From NCBI GenBank assembly GCA_020091685.1, contig CM034606.1:17562695-17626694 (forward strand): DNA of 64,000 nt, given 5' to 3'. Below, piece by piece: positions 27,165-39,411 of this stretch (positions within the stretch are counted from its first letter, which is position 1; the number at the start of each line of letters is the position of its first letter). This stretch comes from Lutjanus erythropterus. Lineage: Eukaryota > Chordata > Actinopteri > Lutjaniformes > Lutjanidae. The notes under the pieces were generated by a model, which worked only from the letters and a program-made list of their open reading frames with translations, did no database searches and was not told where the DNA came from. The translations under genes were made by a program, and so were the position numbers.

Positions 27165-27315
27165 AACTTAACTAAGGTAAAAGTACATGAGTATTATTGC
27201 AAAATGTACTTAAAGTGATAAAAGTAAATGTAGCATTGCTCATGTCATCAGTGCTTTACTATATTTGATTTATTTCAAATAAATATTTCTGCTTTGATGT
27301 GTATTTTACTGCTGT
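27165..27315. repeat. TACTT-family repeat fragment
   Basis: Has CTAAGGTAAAAGTACATGAG, TACTTAAAGTGATAAAAGTA and CTGCTGTAGATG, which are components of a common teleost repeat rich in AGTACTTTTACTT motifs. Pieces of the same family flank the tandem repeat at 28.7-29.5 kb. Confidence 0.5.
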
Positions 27316-27354
27316 AGATGTTTAAGATTGGAAGCCATGTTGTTCAGCCACACT

Positions 27355-27640
27355 CCAAAGTCATTAGGATTCATCATTTGCATGGGAACCATGAACATCT
27401 GTAAAATCCATCTGATGATGAGATACAGAATAAGTTAACACTTTGACCTGTAGGTGATGCCAAAGGTAAAGTCATAGGATCACCAAAGTCGGTAGGATTT
27501 ATCCTCTGGAGATTATGAATATTTGTGCAAAATTTCATGACAACTCATCTAATAATTGGTTGAGATATTTGAGTCTGGACAAAGTGATGGACTGACATTG
27601 CCATCACCACAGCCATGCCACTGGCATGACTAAAGAAATA
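27355..27640 (+). repeat. Teleost middle-repeat fragment
   Basis: Contains AAGTCATAGGATCACCAAAG, AAATTTCATGACAACTCATC, TTGAGATATTTGAGTCTGGA and GACATTGCCATCACC. This is the 3' part of the repeat whose 5' part is at 26280-26515. Confidence 0.75.
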
Positions 27641-28654
27641 ATAAATTTATAATAAAAATCCTTTAGTAGTTAGCTGGCTTATTCATGAGACAATAAAAAA
27701 AGTCCATATCCATCCTTGAACTGAAGAGGACTGTGACATGCATTTGAATGCTCAGAAAAGCTAGTGAGCTGAATTTTGATTTAATTTACTTCATTAAAAA
27801 AAAGCGACTTTACAGGTCTTTATCAGGATTCAAAGCAGTGGAGTTTTAGGATTATTTTGAGCAAAAAAGAAAGCAGCATCAGAGCAATGAGGAGAGACTG
27901 CGAGATGCTTTTTACGTCAGGAGGTAAGAGCTACATGTGAGAGGTAGAGAAAAGGCCAGAGGAGGGAGGGATGACACAGGAGGAGAGGAAAGCAGGTACA
28001 CTGCACTAATGTGGGGAGACAGGGCCAGTCTAGGGAGCATCTGTTTTTAGAGTCTCTAAACCCTGCTCTCCATCTATCCTCTTCCTCCTGACCCCCTCTG
28101 CTTTTTTTTTTTAACCACTGCATCTCTCCCCGAGTCGCTCCCTCTTTTATTTTGTGTTATTTGTGTCCACAGTGAGCTCTAAACAGCCCATGTTTTACCA
28201 TCAGAAAGCACAAACCAGGAGCTTCTCCCGGAGGACCTGGATAACGGGGAGTGGAGACAGCAAGGCTGCAGTTATTTTTCGACAGCCCAGGGTCAGTCAG
28301 GGCTGCGCCATTTGATAGCAGAGGGCTATAAAAATATTGAAGTGTTATTACAGTGGTGGCCTGAGAAATAATTCAAAGCATGTGTGTGTGGATATTACAT
28401 AAGAGATTAGCATGTGCAGGCTGAATGCAGAAAAGAGCACTGGAAAGAAATGAGGGGAGGTTTTAGTCTTCGCGTTTATTTCTCTTTGCAATTCAACGGG
28501 TTGAAAATCTGGAGATAATTTGAGGTCATTAACCTCAAATACACGACAATCAACACAACAATTTAGAGAATTTTTCATGGCTGTTGGAATTCAGCCTCTT
28601 AAACTCTGCTCTTTATAAAAAATGTTTGTGTTTCCTAGAGGCGGGAAGAAACAA

Positions 28655-28830
28655 AGTACTAGTACTTATTTATTTACTGTACTTTACGTAGAGTTTTCAG
28701 GTTTCTGTACTTTACTTCAGTATTTATTCTTCTTTTTACTTTTACTCCCTCCATTTCAACACAAATATCTGTACTTTGTACTCCTTACATTTTGAAAACA
28801 CGCTTCTCATTTAGTTTTAATACATTTGAT
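28655..28830. repeat. TACTT-family repeat, left half
   Basis: Rich in GTACTTTAC, TTTTTACTTTTACTC and CTGTACTTTGTACTCC. The matching right half is at 29415-29555 (GAGTACATTTCAGTAC, TACTTCTACTTTTACC), so the A-rich tandem repeat between them appears to lie inside or between copies. Confidence 0.55.
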
Positions 28831-28954
28831 GGGAAATATTGTTTATTTTGATTTTGCATCAGTGTGTACCGCCTTCCTAACATCAAGTGTAAATGGAACA
28901 ATAACAGAGAAAATAAGAACCATAAGTCTATAAATCATTGTGTATCACGCATGA

Positions 28955-29370
28955 CGGACAAAACAATCAAGAGCAAAATGTAAAATATGAACAAGATGAA
29001 AACCAGGAAAGAAGACATAACAAGAAAAAATGATATAAAAGATGTAAGAAAACAAAAATGACAAAAGAAGATATAACAAAACAACACATAACAAGACATA
29101 AACAACATAAAACACAAGACGAAAAAAACATAAAATGACAAAGATGCAATAAGAAGAAAACTTTGTAAAACACATAACTAGACAAAAATTATGTAAAACA
29201 GAACTAGATAAAAACGACAAAAAAGTAACAAAATCAAAATGACATAAAAGATGTAACAAGATGGAAGTGACGAAGACATAATGAGATCAAAACAAAACAA
29301 AAGACAAGACAAAATAATGTAAAAGTCGTAACAAGACAAAAATGTGGTAAAATTCAACAAAACGAAACAG
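28955..29370. repeat. Degenerate A-rich tandem repeat
   Basis: About 415 bp of purine-rich sequence built from imperfect units such as GACATAACAAGACAAAAATG and GACATAAAAGATGTAACAAG, with unit length roughly 20-30 bp. On the minus strand it gives long hydrophobic frames rich in Phe, Cys, Leu and Ser, which are artefacts of the repeat. Confidence 0.75.
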
Positions 29371-29559
29371 ACAGAGGGAGATTTCACACTGAAACAGGTG
29401 GTAGAAATGTCCTTCAGAGGGTGACTTTTTACTTTAAAACTTTGAGTACATTTCAGTACTTTTTCATCAGTACTTCTACTTTTACCAGTCTTTTTTTTAC
29501 ACAAGCATCTAATACTTGAGTACAGAATATGTGTACTTTAGCCACGTCTGATGTTTCCT

Positions 29560-32500
29560 CTAATTTCTCGGGTGTAAAGGAGGAGAATTTGCTGAAAACA
29601 TGCTTGTCATGCTCCTCCCATGTCCTCCACTGAACCCGGCAACTATTTACCTCCTGTTTCCAAGTGGCCTCTCCGGACAGCTACATCATTTCATCTTCGT
29701 AGTACTTCATATTTCACTTAGAGAGAGAGGGAAGGAGAAGGCCTGGGAGCGTATAAAGAACACACTCATGTTGTTAGTGAGGCCCCCGGCTCGACCCTGG
29801 GCTCATAACAAACACTAAACTGCAACCCCATTAAAACTTACATCAGCCATGATCAGGAAGGAAGGAAAGAGAAGAAAAAGTCTCTCTGGTGTTATAAAGT
29901 CGAGAACTGAACTAATATCAGCCCCCGAGACTGTCTGACCTTCACTTTCAGCACACACACACAAAAAAAAACACAACTAGCAGTAACAAGCAGAATCATA
30001 TCTCAAAAATGTGACTTTTGGAGGAAGATCGTGACGTTTTTGGCACATTGAGCGGTTCTGCTTGCCTGCACCATAGACAGGAGAATAATAAGTGTACAGA
30101 GCCATCAAGAAGTCACCCACTGGCTTGTGCACTTCTGTTTTGTTTAACTTTGGCCTTATGGGGATCAGCGTTAGGCAGTAGTGCATTACTCAGTAACTAG
30201 TTATTGTAATATTATTACTTTATCCAGTAAGAAGCAGTGTATAGTTGCTAATCCATTGCATTGCCTGAGTGATGCTCAGATGGGCTCTCAGTTCATCTGA
30301 GTCCTGCATTAATTATTCACCCACCACTCACCTGAACATATTATTTTCTCCAATTTAGAGACCTGGACCCTCACATGCTAGCTGCCTCTTATTCTTTAAA
30401 TGATGTCAAGCAGTGCAAGCTTTCCAGGTGATTTATTAAGTGTTTTCTTTAACAATTTACTAATGATTAGAGAAGCTGCTTTCAGTTTTGTTTCTATGCA
30501 TGCAGTGATGAATAATGAGTAGCTTAATTCATTCCTTTTGATATCAAGTGATAAGTAAAGTAATATTGTTTACTTTTTAAATGAGCAATAATAGTACACT
30601 TCCTGAGTAACTTGCCCAAAACAGGGGTTGCCATGTAGGTTTGCAACCAGAGCATGCACGGCACCAACGAGAGCGCGTAGCTGCTGGGTGACGTATTGCG
30701 ACTTGGGTGGTGCTCGGTTTTGGCTCGTCCATTCAGCAGGAAATAATAGCTGCCTGCCTGGTCGTGAACTTTCTCAGAGTGGGGCAGAGCGACCGTCTCT
30801 GGTGTGATTGCAGCTTGTGCTTTATGTGAACTGGAACCAGAGAGAGAAGTAGAAAAACAGGTGGGGTTTTTTACCCAGTTTATATGTTTTATACGCTGCT
30901 TACCAGGTTCATTATTAGAAGATAGGTCAGCTCAGTTTATGTGAATTATTCATGTTGAGACACCCTCTGCTCCCGACAGTCTGTCAAATGGGCAGACTGT
31001 TAAACCAAACTCCACTCTAGAAGCAGGTATTTTATATATTTTTTCACAGTAAGAACTTTTGTTACACCATCATTAAGATTTTTTTCTGATTCACTTTGAT
31101 CTATAGAAAATCGACACACACACCATTTACATGTCTAATACTGAGTGGTCCAGAACTCCAGTATTTGTTTTCAACAGACAAAAGTGATGTATGCAGTTCA
31201 CAGAGCAGGCTAGATAATAAACATTTAAAAAGTTTTGTTTTTTTGTGTGAATTATTGGAGTTGGCTTCTATTAAGTATGTATTTTCAAGTACATTATTTG
31301 CTGGGGGTGACAAAAGACAACTTCATTTTAGAAGTGCCAATTTTACTTTAAATGGGACCATAATTTATAAAATTAACACCAAGCTGGACAGAAGAGGACT
31401 TGAAACTAACAACTGAGACTTTAAACTCATTAGGAAACTGCTTACTGAGGTCATAAATTAAAGAGAAGCAGAGTAATTTTGCCATAAGACTCCATACAAT
31501 TATTTTTGCAGCCAGTAGAGTCACCCCCTGCTGGTCATTAGAAAAAATGCGTGACTTCACTTTTCAAACCCAGGAGCTCCGTCCTCTTTTTCTACTGTCT
31601 ATGGTTTGTACATTTCTTATCACATTTCTTGCTTTAATGTTTAGCCACGTTAACGTAAGGCCCTGGTGATTAGAGCTGATCGCTTTTTGCTCCCTCATAA
31701 TAATAAATGCATCTCAGAGCAGAATATGAAAGTATGATGCTTGTTCCCATTAGCTAGTTCACTAACTGCATCATCGGTTATTCGACCAGGTATTGATGAT
31801 GGTGTGAGGAGGAGGCAGGGACGCCACTGCTGCAATGCAGATCTCACAGGAACACGCATCACTGAGCCTGAGGTGAAGGTAACAAGTGGATCCACAAACT
31901 CTCTCACTCCGGTACACACACACACACGCACACGCAAAGTCATTAATTGTTCCCTGCTGACTGGACACCTGGTACTGTTGTTTCTGTTAATCAATCACCG
32001 AAGCAGTAATACCTGCACAGATTTCTTCATTACTTTATGCTGCAGTTTTGTGTGTCATTTTGTGGTGGTGCTATGCTGCTGTGTTGTGTGTGTGTAAGTG
32101 TGTGTGTATGTATGTGTGTGTCTAACTGGGTCAAACCCCTCTGTTGCCTCTCAGATAGTCCACTGGGAGATAAACACAGAGAGATGAGCTTTAATCCGGG
32201 ATTGGAGCTGGATCCTCTAACTCAGTTAAACACATACATACACACACACACACACTCATTAAATCACCTAAAACTAACTCTAACCCTATCATCGTTCTAT
32301 CCTAACCCTTCACATTCAGTTACACAGAACACACAGTCATGCATCTTGCACACCCTCGCACGGCCTCTTTCTCTCAGACACACACAAAAACACACACAGA
32401 GTCAGTCAGTCAGAGTATTAAAACTGATACCTCTGTGTCATCTGTGCCCTACTGCCTTTATTCTGCCGTCTGTGTGTGATGTAACTCCAGTATGTCACAG

Positions 32501-32567
32501 TTTGTGTTGTACACGGACCACAGTGTGTGTGATTTTGTTGATTTATTTGACAAATCTAAACGCAAGG
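29560..32567. other. Non-coding with one old repeat
   Basis: No exon is supportable. On the minus strand, 31320-31605 has CCAGCAGGGGGTGACTCTAC and flanking sequence of a familiar teleost repeat. About 30650-30800 is locally CpG-enriched, with TGACGT and a gaaaaacag|gtgggg donor-like site near 30860, but no gene is recognisable. Short (CA)n/(TG)n runs occur near 31915, 32087 and 32240. Confidence 0.4.
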
Positions 32568-33531
32568 TACTCAACAAAAACATAAACGCAATACTTCTAC
32601 TCCTATTTTTCATGAGTTGAAATACAAGATCTCAGACTTATTCTATGCATTCAACAGATTTATTTCTTTCAAACTGTGTTCAGAAATCTGCTTAAACATC
32701 AGTTTTAGTGAGCACTTCTTCACCAAAATAATCTATAATCCATCCATCTGACAGGTGTGACATATAGAGTCTGATTATTGCATATATGTCTTGGACTTGT
32801 CACGCTAAAAGAACACTTAAAATGTGCAGTTTAATCTTGAAAAAGGACATTTATTAGCCCCCGAACTATAGCTATTTCAAATAGGGCTACAGATACCATT
32901 TTTTTTTCCCATGAGGGCAAAGTCATGGCCCACGCTATCAGGGAACAAAAGGGGGCTAGAACACTCTGATTAATTCACAGCCTTTAATTTTGCAGAAAGA
33001 CTAATGTTTCAACACTACTGTGTCTTCATCAGAATCCTCTGATGAATTAATCAGTGAGTGCCAGGCCCTTTTTGTTCCCTGGAGGTTTGATGTCTGCATG
33101 CTGAGAAGCACCTGATTCAGCTCAATTTTTCTTACCCTGGTATTCAAATACTAATCAATCATACTTCATGGCTAAACCTAACCAACCCAACCAACGAAGG
33201 CAGTGAGTACTGGCCAATCAGAGGCAGAGTAGGGTGGGTCATGATTTTACCCTCCTGGGGAAAAAATGGTATCTGTAGCCCTGTGTGAAGTAGCCATAGT
33301 TCAGTGCCTGATAAATGTTTTTTGTCGAGATCAGACTGCACATTTTAGAGTGGCTGTTCAATGTGACAAGATTATCAAGGCAAAGAAGAAGTGCTCACGT
33401 ACACAGATGTTGACAGATTTGTGAGCAAATTTTGATAGAAATAAACCTTGTTGTTGTGTGTACAGAAGAAGTTTTAGATTGTTTTACTTACTGCATTCAC
33501 ATTTCAAGTGTTTATGTTTTGGTTGAGTGTA
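32568..33531. mobile_element. Foldback Tc1-like element, ACTCAACAAAAA ends
   Basis: The left end ACTCAACAAAAACATAAACG is inverted at the right end (AAGTGTTTATGTTTTGGTTG, then AGTGT, at 33506-33530). Long internal arms 32803-32978 pair with 33041-33368, for example GGGCTACAGATACCATT against AATGGTATCTGTAGCCC. The right arm contains about 145 extra bases (33081-33225). The non-coding interior holds no transposase. A second copy is at 37680-38120. Confidence 0.75.
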
Positions 33532-35552
33532 AATATAACTTAAAGTATTTTTGCATTTTTTGAAAACCATCTATCTGACTGTGGTCTGAATTTTCTGCTT
33601 TACAAATTACGTGTTTACAAATTATGAAAATATATTTTATCTATAGAGCTCAAATTCAATTCACATCTAAAAATTCAGGTCAAAATATCCAGTTGCTCAG
33701 ATTGCTTTGGTCAAATTCCAACAGTAAAATTCAAGATGTGAAATTCATGACGAGCCAAAACGACTGGCCAAAGCTACAAAAAGTCATCCTCACCAGTTGA
33801 TGCAGGGTTGCCAACTCTCACATTTTTTGGCAAGCAGTATAGTTTTCTCTGCTCTTGCCTGTTGAGCACTGTGGGAAGATACTTGCCAACCAGCCGTTTT
33901 GACAAACAGCCATGAAAAGCGACCCCGGTAGGACTGACTCGGCTTCTCTCCTTATTCTTCTTGTGATCCAAAAGCAAGAAGAACAACAGGTTCCACTTTT
34001 ATAAAATTTAGAAATGTATTTCCCTTATGCCTCATTTAGATGTAAAACCAAACAGTGAAATATATACAGCTCTGAAAGGTCATCCAGGAATGTGAAGCAT
34101 TGATGACCGTCCTGCGTCAGGGCTAAATACACACAGGTAACACTGGGACCGTTGTTACCACAGGCTGCCTGTGGTCCTGTGCAGGTCAGGGTAACTGCAG
34201 AGTCTAAATACCCTGCAGGTGTGAATGTGTGATTGTTCTTTGTAACTTTAACTTTATTCTCAGTGAGAGCATATGAACCCTTACAGCTTTGTGTAACGCA
34301 TAGATACAAAACCAGTGGATCCATAACAAAGATGATAACTGTACATTCACATATCTGTCTTCTGGGGGACAAAGCGCTGGGTGAGTTACATTAATAAGGC
34401 TGCTGGTTAGTTGGAGTTATCATTGCATCCGTCAGCCAATATGGCAAAATGAGGTTATCATTGCATTGATAGGCTCATTATAGGGCTTCATCAGATTTGT
34501 TCTTTTGTAACCTGATCCTTTGGGTTCACAAATTGTATGTTGGTGGTTCAGATTTTGAACCAATTAACTGTACATTTCAACGCTGCAGTTAATAATCTGC
34601 AGCTCTACGCTCTATGCTTTCAGGTCTTACCCCTAATAAGGCAAACTGTAGGTCGGGGATGTCCACATGGAATACCTCTTTAAGCGCTTAATATACCTCT
34701 TCTCAGAATTGTCTGAGTCAAGAGCATGACCGGCATATGTGGGAATGATTACCCATCTGCGCTCCACAATTTCTCCACCATTTGTTGTGAATGTGTTTTT
34801 GAATTAAAAAACATATAAGACTTTTCGTTCTGATTCGGTGTAAATGGTTATATTACTGTGTGCAAGCTGGCAGTCAGTGTGTGACAGTTTAATTAATTGA
34901 AAATATCTCTGATTCTCTTTAAATGCACTGCAACAGAACTTCAATGCTTGAGGCAAAACCAGAGTTATTATATCATGTTGAGGCCCCGTCTATTTCTGAG
35001 GCATCCCTGAAAGTTTTAATTATTTGTTCTCATGACACTATGGTGGCATGGTGCATTTTATTCAATAGATTTGTGCTTAATCAAGGTACTAGACACCAGT
35101 TGGCAGCTAAATTCGTGGATCATACATCATACACACATCATAATAACATTTTGGTGAATATTATTGTAATTTATTTTCCAGCATTCAGTGTTCATTTCAG
35201 TGTTCACTCACTCATGTATGTCGTGTCAAGTGCAAGCGACAGGATGCTGACTGAAGTTCACTTAACAGAGCGAGTAAAGAGATTTTATGAAAATTCCTCA
35301 TAGTACCTTTAATGCAAATGTGGCAGAAGAAGACTCTGAGTGTTAGACCAGCGTGCCCTCAGCCCATCATCAGTGTTATGCAAAAGTATCACTAAGTGTC
35401 AGTTGCAAAGATTATTCCAGTGAAATAATTTGACAGTGTATTGACTTATAGACAGCACTGGCAACATGTTCTTCCAATAAACGACTGGACAAAATGATGG
35501 AGGTGGGAAATGGTGAAAGTCAGCAGAAATGAGATACACATGCATGCTTCCA

Positions 35553-35583
<31 letters not shown>

Positions 35584-37679
35584 CGCGCACTATGTCTGAC
35601 TTCTCCATCCACCCTAAACAAGAATGACACTGAAATACAGACAAGTGTTCTCGTCGCTGAAGCCTGAAATTGCCTTTCCTTCCTGCTGTTGATTGTGTTT
35701 CACACTCAGTGAAACAAGAGCTGGGACCCCATGACAGATTCAATGTGTGTGTGTGTGTGTGTGTGTGTATGTATCTAATCCTATTCATTTGTGCGACGCT
35801 CACACCAATTTGAAAGAGATTTGATATTCTGCTAGCGAGATTGAATTTATGCATGGAGGGTACGCACTGTTCAACAAGAGAGCTTTCCGGTCAGTTAACC
35901 AGCCACCAATCTAACTTCTCCTCCTGTTAGCAAGGTGGGCCTGCAATGTGTGAGTCCTGTGGCTGCGTGTGCAATGCTGCAAATGAGGTTAAACTTTACT
36001 GTAAATTAATTTATCTGCGACACTGTTCGCTCACTAACAGTTCCTTCTCTCAGTAAAGGATATTTCTCTGCAGCCACAAAGAAGAAACAACACATTCTTC
36101 TTCCGAAGTTCCTTGGTCTGGTATGACCAGTAGCTTATGGCTGATGCTGATTGTTAGCTAATGTTAGCTAATGTTTTTTTTTTTTATATAGATATTGTTG
36201 TAATGGATGTTGAGTTTGTGGACTCTTCCCCACTTGTGGTTCTCACTGGTGGAGTAAAATTTGTAGGTACTAAGTGTTTTGATTTTATACTACTTTATAT
36301 TAAATTAAATAATACATTAAGGATATTATTTTTATATAATAATAAACAGTGGTGTGTTGAACACTCGGCTGTGTATGCAAGCATGCTTCACTGCACTGCC
36401 TGTTCAATGGCAGTGTTTAAATACACCCTCATACAAAAAAAAGTATCTGAATGCCTATTGCACACTGTTGCACACTGTTTTGAGGAAAACCCAGAAATCG
36501 TGGCAAAAATTTGCAGTGTGTACGGAAGGTTACAGTGCGTTTCCTACAAGCTGCTAGTTGCTATACCTTCCTGGAAAAAACATGGGATACATCAGGAGGG
36601 AAGCTGGCAAATGGTGTGTTTTAGTATCATCATGCTGTTCGGTTAAAGAACTCGGTTTGTTGTAAAGTTGCACAGGCTACATTATTTTGTCTGTAATTTC
36701 ATGTTGGAGCTGTTTACATACATGCAAAATGCAAACACAAAATGTTTTCTTTCTTTACCTTCAAAAATTCTTGTTCTGAGAGATGCAAAGTTTCCACCCA
36801 GCGGCAGCAATATTTTTTTTATGTTAATGTAGTGTTTAACATTTGCATTCCCTCTGGGGAATTTTGTTTTTGCGCAGGAAGGTCAGAGTTCATGGTCAGC
36901 TATGGAACAGCGCCTCTGGAGCTGGCAGGAGTTCAGCCTCACTTTAGTTCAGTGACACATTCATCAGGTTGGACGCTTGCTGACATGAAGGATTGATGCC
37001 AGGTTTTCTGTGACAAGGTCAGTCTCCCATTTACTATGCCAACCTGCAGGCTTGTTTTTATTTTGGCAGATGGGGATGTGGTGCTGTGCTTTTATTGTCT
37101 AGTATCTGTGTCCGTTTTATAAATTGTATTTTTTACATGCTGTTTTATACTGTGTTCTATTGTTTTATTGTCTTGTTATATTGCTTTTATGGCCAAGTAT
37201 TTGTTTTTGTTTACTTGCTTTATTAACTGTGAAACATTTTGTAACTGCAGTTTAAAAACATCAACTCAGGCCAACTTTTTCCTCACTTATGGAGGCAGTT
37301 TGACCCACGTTTGTCACAATCCAGCCTGCATCAAACACACACAGAGAAGTAATCCTGCTCTTTCTTCCCAGATGTCATCCAGCCCAGCAGGCAGCGAAAG
37401 CTTTACTCAACTCACGGTTAATACCACTGCACACTATATGAAGCACAATTAGATTACTTACATCTCGGATTGTTTTGCGTCCTTCAGATTATCTCCACAG
37501 CTGTTTGGTTTCAGACACTGAAAATATGATTAAATGTATAAAGGCAGGTGGTCAAATGTGCTGAATGAAATGGAACCATAATAGTAATGGAGTTCATGCT
37601 GGGAGAGGTGGAATGTGTAGTGTTATGAGGATTTTCCATAAGCAGACTGTCTGTGACCTCCAGTGGTAAACAGCAGAAG
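33532..37679. other. Non-coding, two unexplained open frames
   Basis: No family is recognised. A minus-strand frame at 34025-34372 (115 residues, Cys-containing) and a plus-strand frame at 36161-36646 (161 residues, Phe/Cys-rich) are open but lack convincing splice sites and domains. (CA)n at 35553-35584 and (GT)n at 35745-35769 face each other and could pair. Confidence 0.4.
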
Positions 37680-38120
37680 TACACTCAACAAAAATGTAAA
37701 AGCAGCAATTTTGTTTTTGCTCCCATTTCCCATGAGTTGAGTAAAATATCTAAGACTTCTTCTCTGTACACAAAAGGTTTATTTCTCTCAGGTTTTGCTC
37801 ACAAATTTGTTAAAATCTGTGTCAGTAAGAACTTCTCCTGTGCTAAGACAATGCATCCATGTGACAAGTATCAGATAAATGAAGGCGTATATTGATACTG
37901 ATCAAACAGCATTGTTGTTGCACAGGTGTGTCTTGGACTGATCACACTGGTATCTGCAGCCCCATATGAAACAGCCACAGTCCAGTGCCTAATAAATGTC
38001 CTTTTTCATGATAAAACTGCCCATTTTAGAGTGTCCTTCTATTGTTACCAGTCCAAGACACACCTGTGCAATAATCATGCTGTTTAATCAGCATCTCATC
38101 ATGCCACACCTGTCAGGTGT
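37680..38120 (+). mobile_element. ACTCAACAAAAA Tc1-like element, truncated
   Basis: Starts ACACTCAACAAAAATGTAAA and follows the order of the copy at 32568-33531, including TTTTGCTCCCATTTCCCATG, GTATCTGCAGCCCCATATGA, AGTGCCTAATAAATGTCC and CAGTCCAAGACACACCTGTG. The right inverted terminus is absent. Internally TGCACAGGTGTGTCTTGGACTG and its reverse complement form a hairpin. Confidence 0.7.
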
Positions 38121-38754
38121 TCTCTTTTTATTTCTGTTGACTATTTATTAAAGACAAGAGAGAACCACTAGGTGGTGCCACAGGCGTAAGAATAAAATGT
38201 GTCAGGGCGTAAGATCAGTCAAAAGGGAAGCCAGTGGATAGCACACACACACATGCACACACACACACGCAGAGAGAGAGAGAGAGAGAGAGAGAAACAT
38301 TTTAATTAATGCAGCACACATGATGAACATTTAACAACCTGCAGCACAGCTCTCTGAGCCCCAGTTTAAAACCAGTGTTCTCCCTTTTCAAACCAGTTTC
38401 ACACCTCAGACGCAAAGAGATATATACGTCAGGCTGGAGGATGTTTACACACTGTCAATATTTCACAAGTCCGAAGGTTAAAGATCAGACGTTTTGTCTC
38501 TGCTTCTCCAGGATATATGTGTCAACAGCCCTCTTACACCTCTACATATGTACACAACAGCTGAGCAGCCGTCTGTGTTTGTCCAAATCTCTTTAATTGT
38601 TATATAACAAGAAGGAGGGAGACAAAAACACACACACAAGCTGGTTACTTAATCATTCCTCACAAAGCTCCAAGTTTCATGTTTATTTCATTTATAAAGC
38701 ACTTTAAAAAGAAAGCATGTTCTGCACCAAAGTGCCTCACAAAGACAGACATAG
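38121..38754. other. Non-coding, CA/GA microsatellite
   Basis: A compound (CA)n-(GA)n microsatellite at about 38248-38294 lies in otherwise unremarkable sequence. Confidence 0.5.
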
Positions 38755-39411
38755 AAGGAGCAATATGTGACATCTGTGCATCCAAAAATGAATAATGCAG
38801 TTCAAATAGTGAGTTGGAGCCATAGACTGTATGTTAATAGGCTGAAATCCTATTTAATATACGATCTATGGTTGAAGTGAATTGTTTACCCCAGACCAGG
38901 AAGCTCAGGCAGGCTGCAGGGAACAGTGCAGGAGCGCAAGACAAGTGCGACATTAAGTTGTAAGTTGATCAGATGTGTATGATTTGTCTGTCAGTGTAAA
39001 GTTATGTCTGTTATCCTGAAAACAAAAGCCCTCTGCTCTGAAAATACACACTCTGGAGTTGGAGTTCAGTGTCTGCCTGTGTTCTGTCTGCCAATTTTAC
39101 AGGTTATAAACATCTACCCCTCCTGAAAGATTATTAATTATTTGTTATGACTCATAAACAGACTCTTATGGTACTCATTCAGCAAACGTTCAGCATGAAT
39201 TTGAACTCTAATGAATAATGAAGCGGGCAAATAATAACACAAGTTGCGGGCTGGAATAGAAATTTCCAAAGGAGGATACTGCAGCTGTAGTGTTTTTGTC
39301 AGAGAAGACAGTATTTCAATTTAGCACATTTTCTTCATCTCTAATGACATATCATGGTCATTTTATGATTTAGTACAATAAATATACTGTATTGCAGATT
39401 TCTCCTTTAAG
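38755..39411 (+). mobile_element. Non-autonomous DNA element, copy 2
   Basis: Left end AAGGAGCAATATGTGACA and right end GATTTCTCCTTTAAG are inverted-like. The left part is shared with 6935-7265. No coding capacity is seen. Confidence 0.6.

Noticed and set aside
28935..29504. Several hydrophobic minus-strand frames that look like membrane proteins
   Set aside because: They are readings of the degenerate A-rich tandem repeat on the opposite strand.
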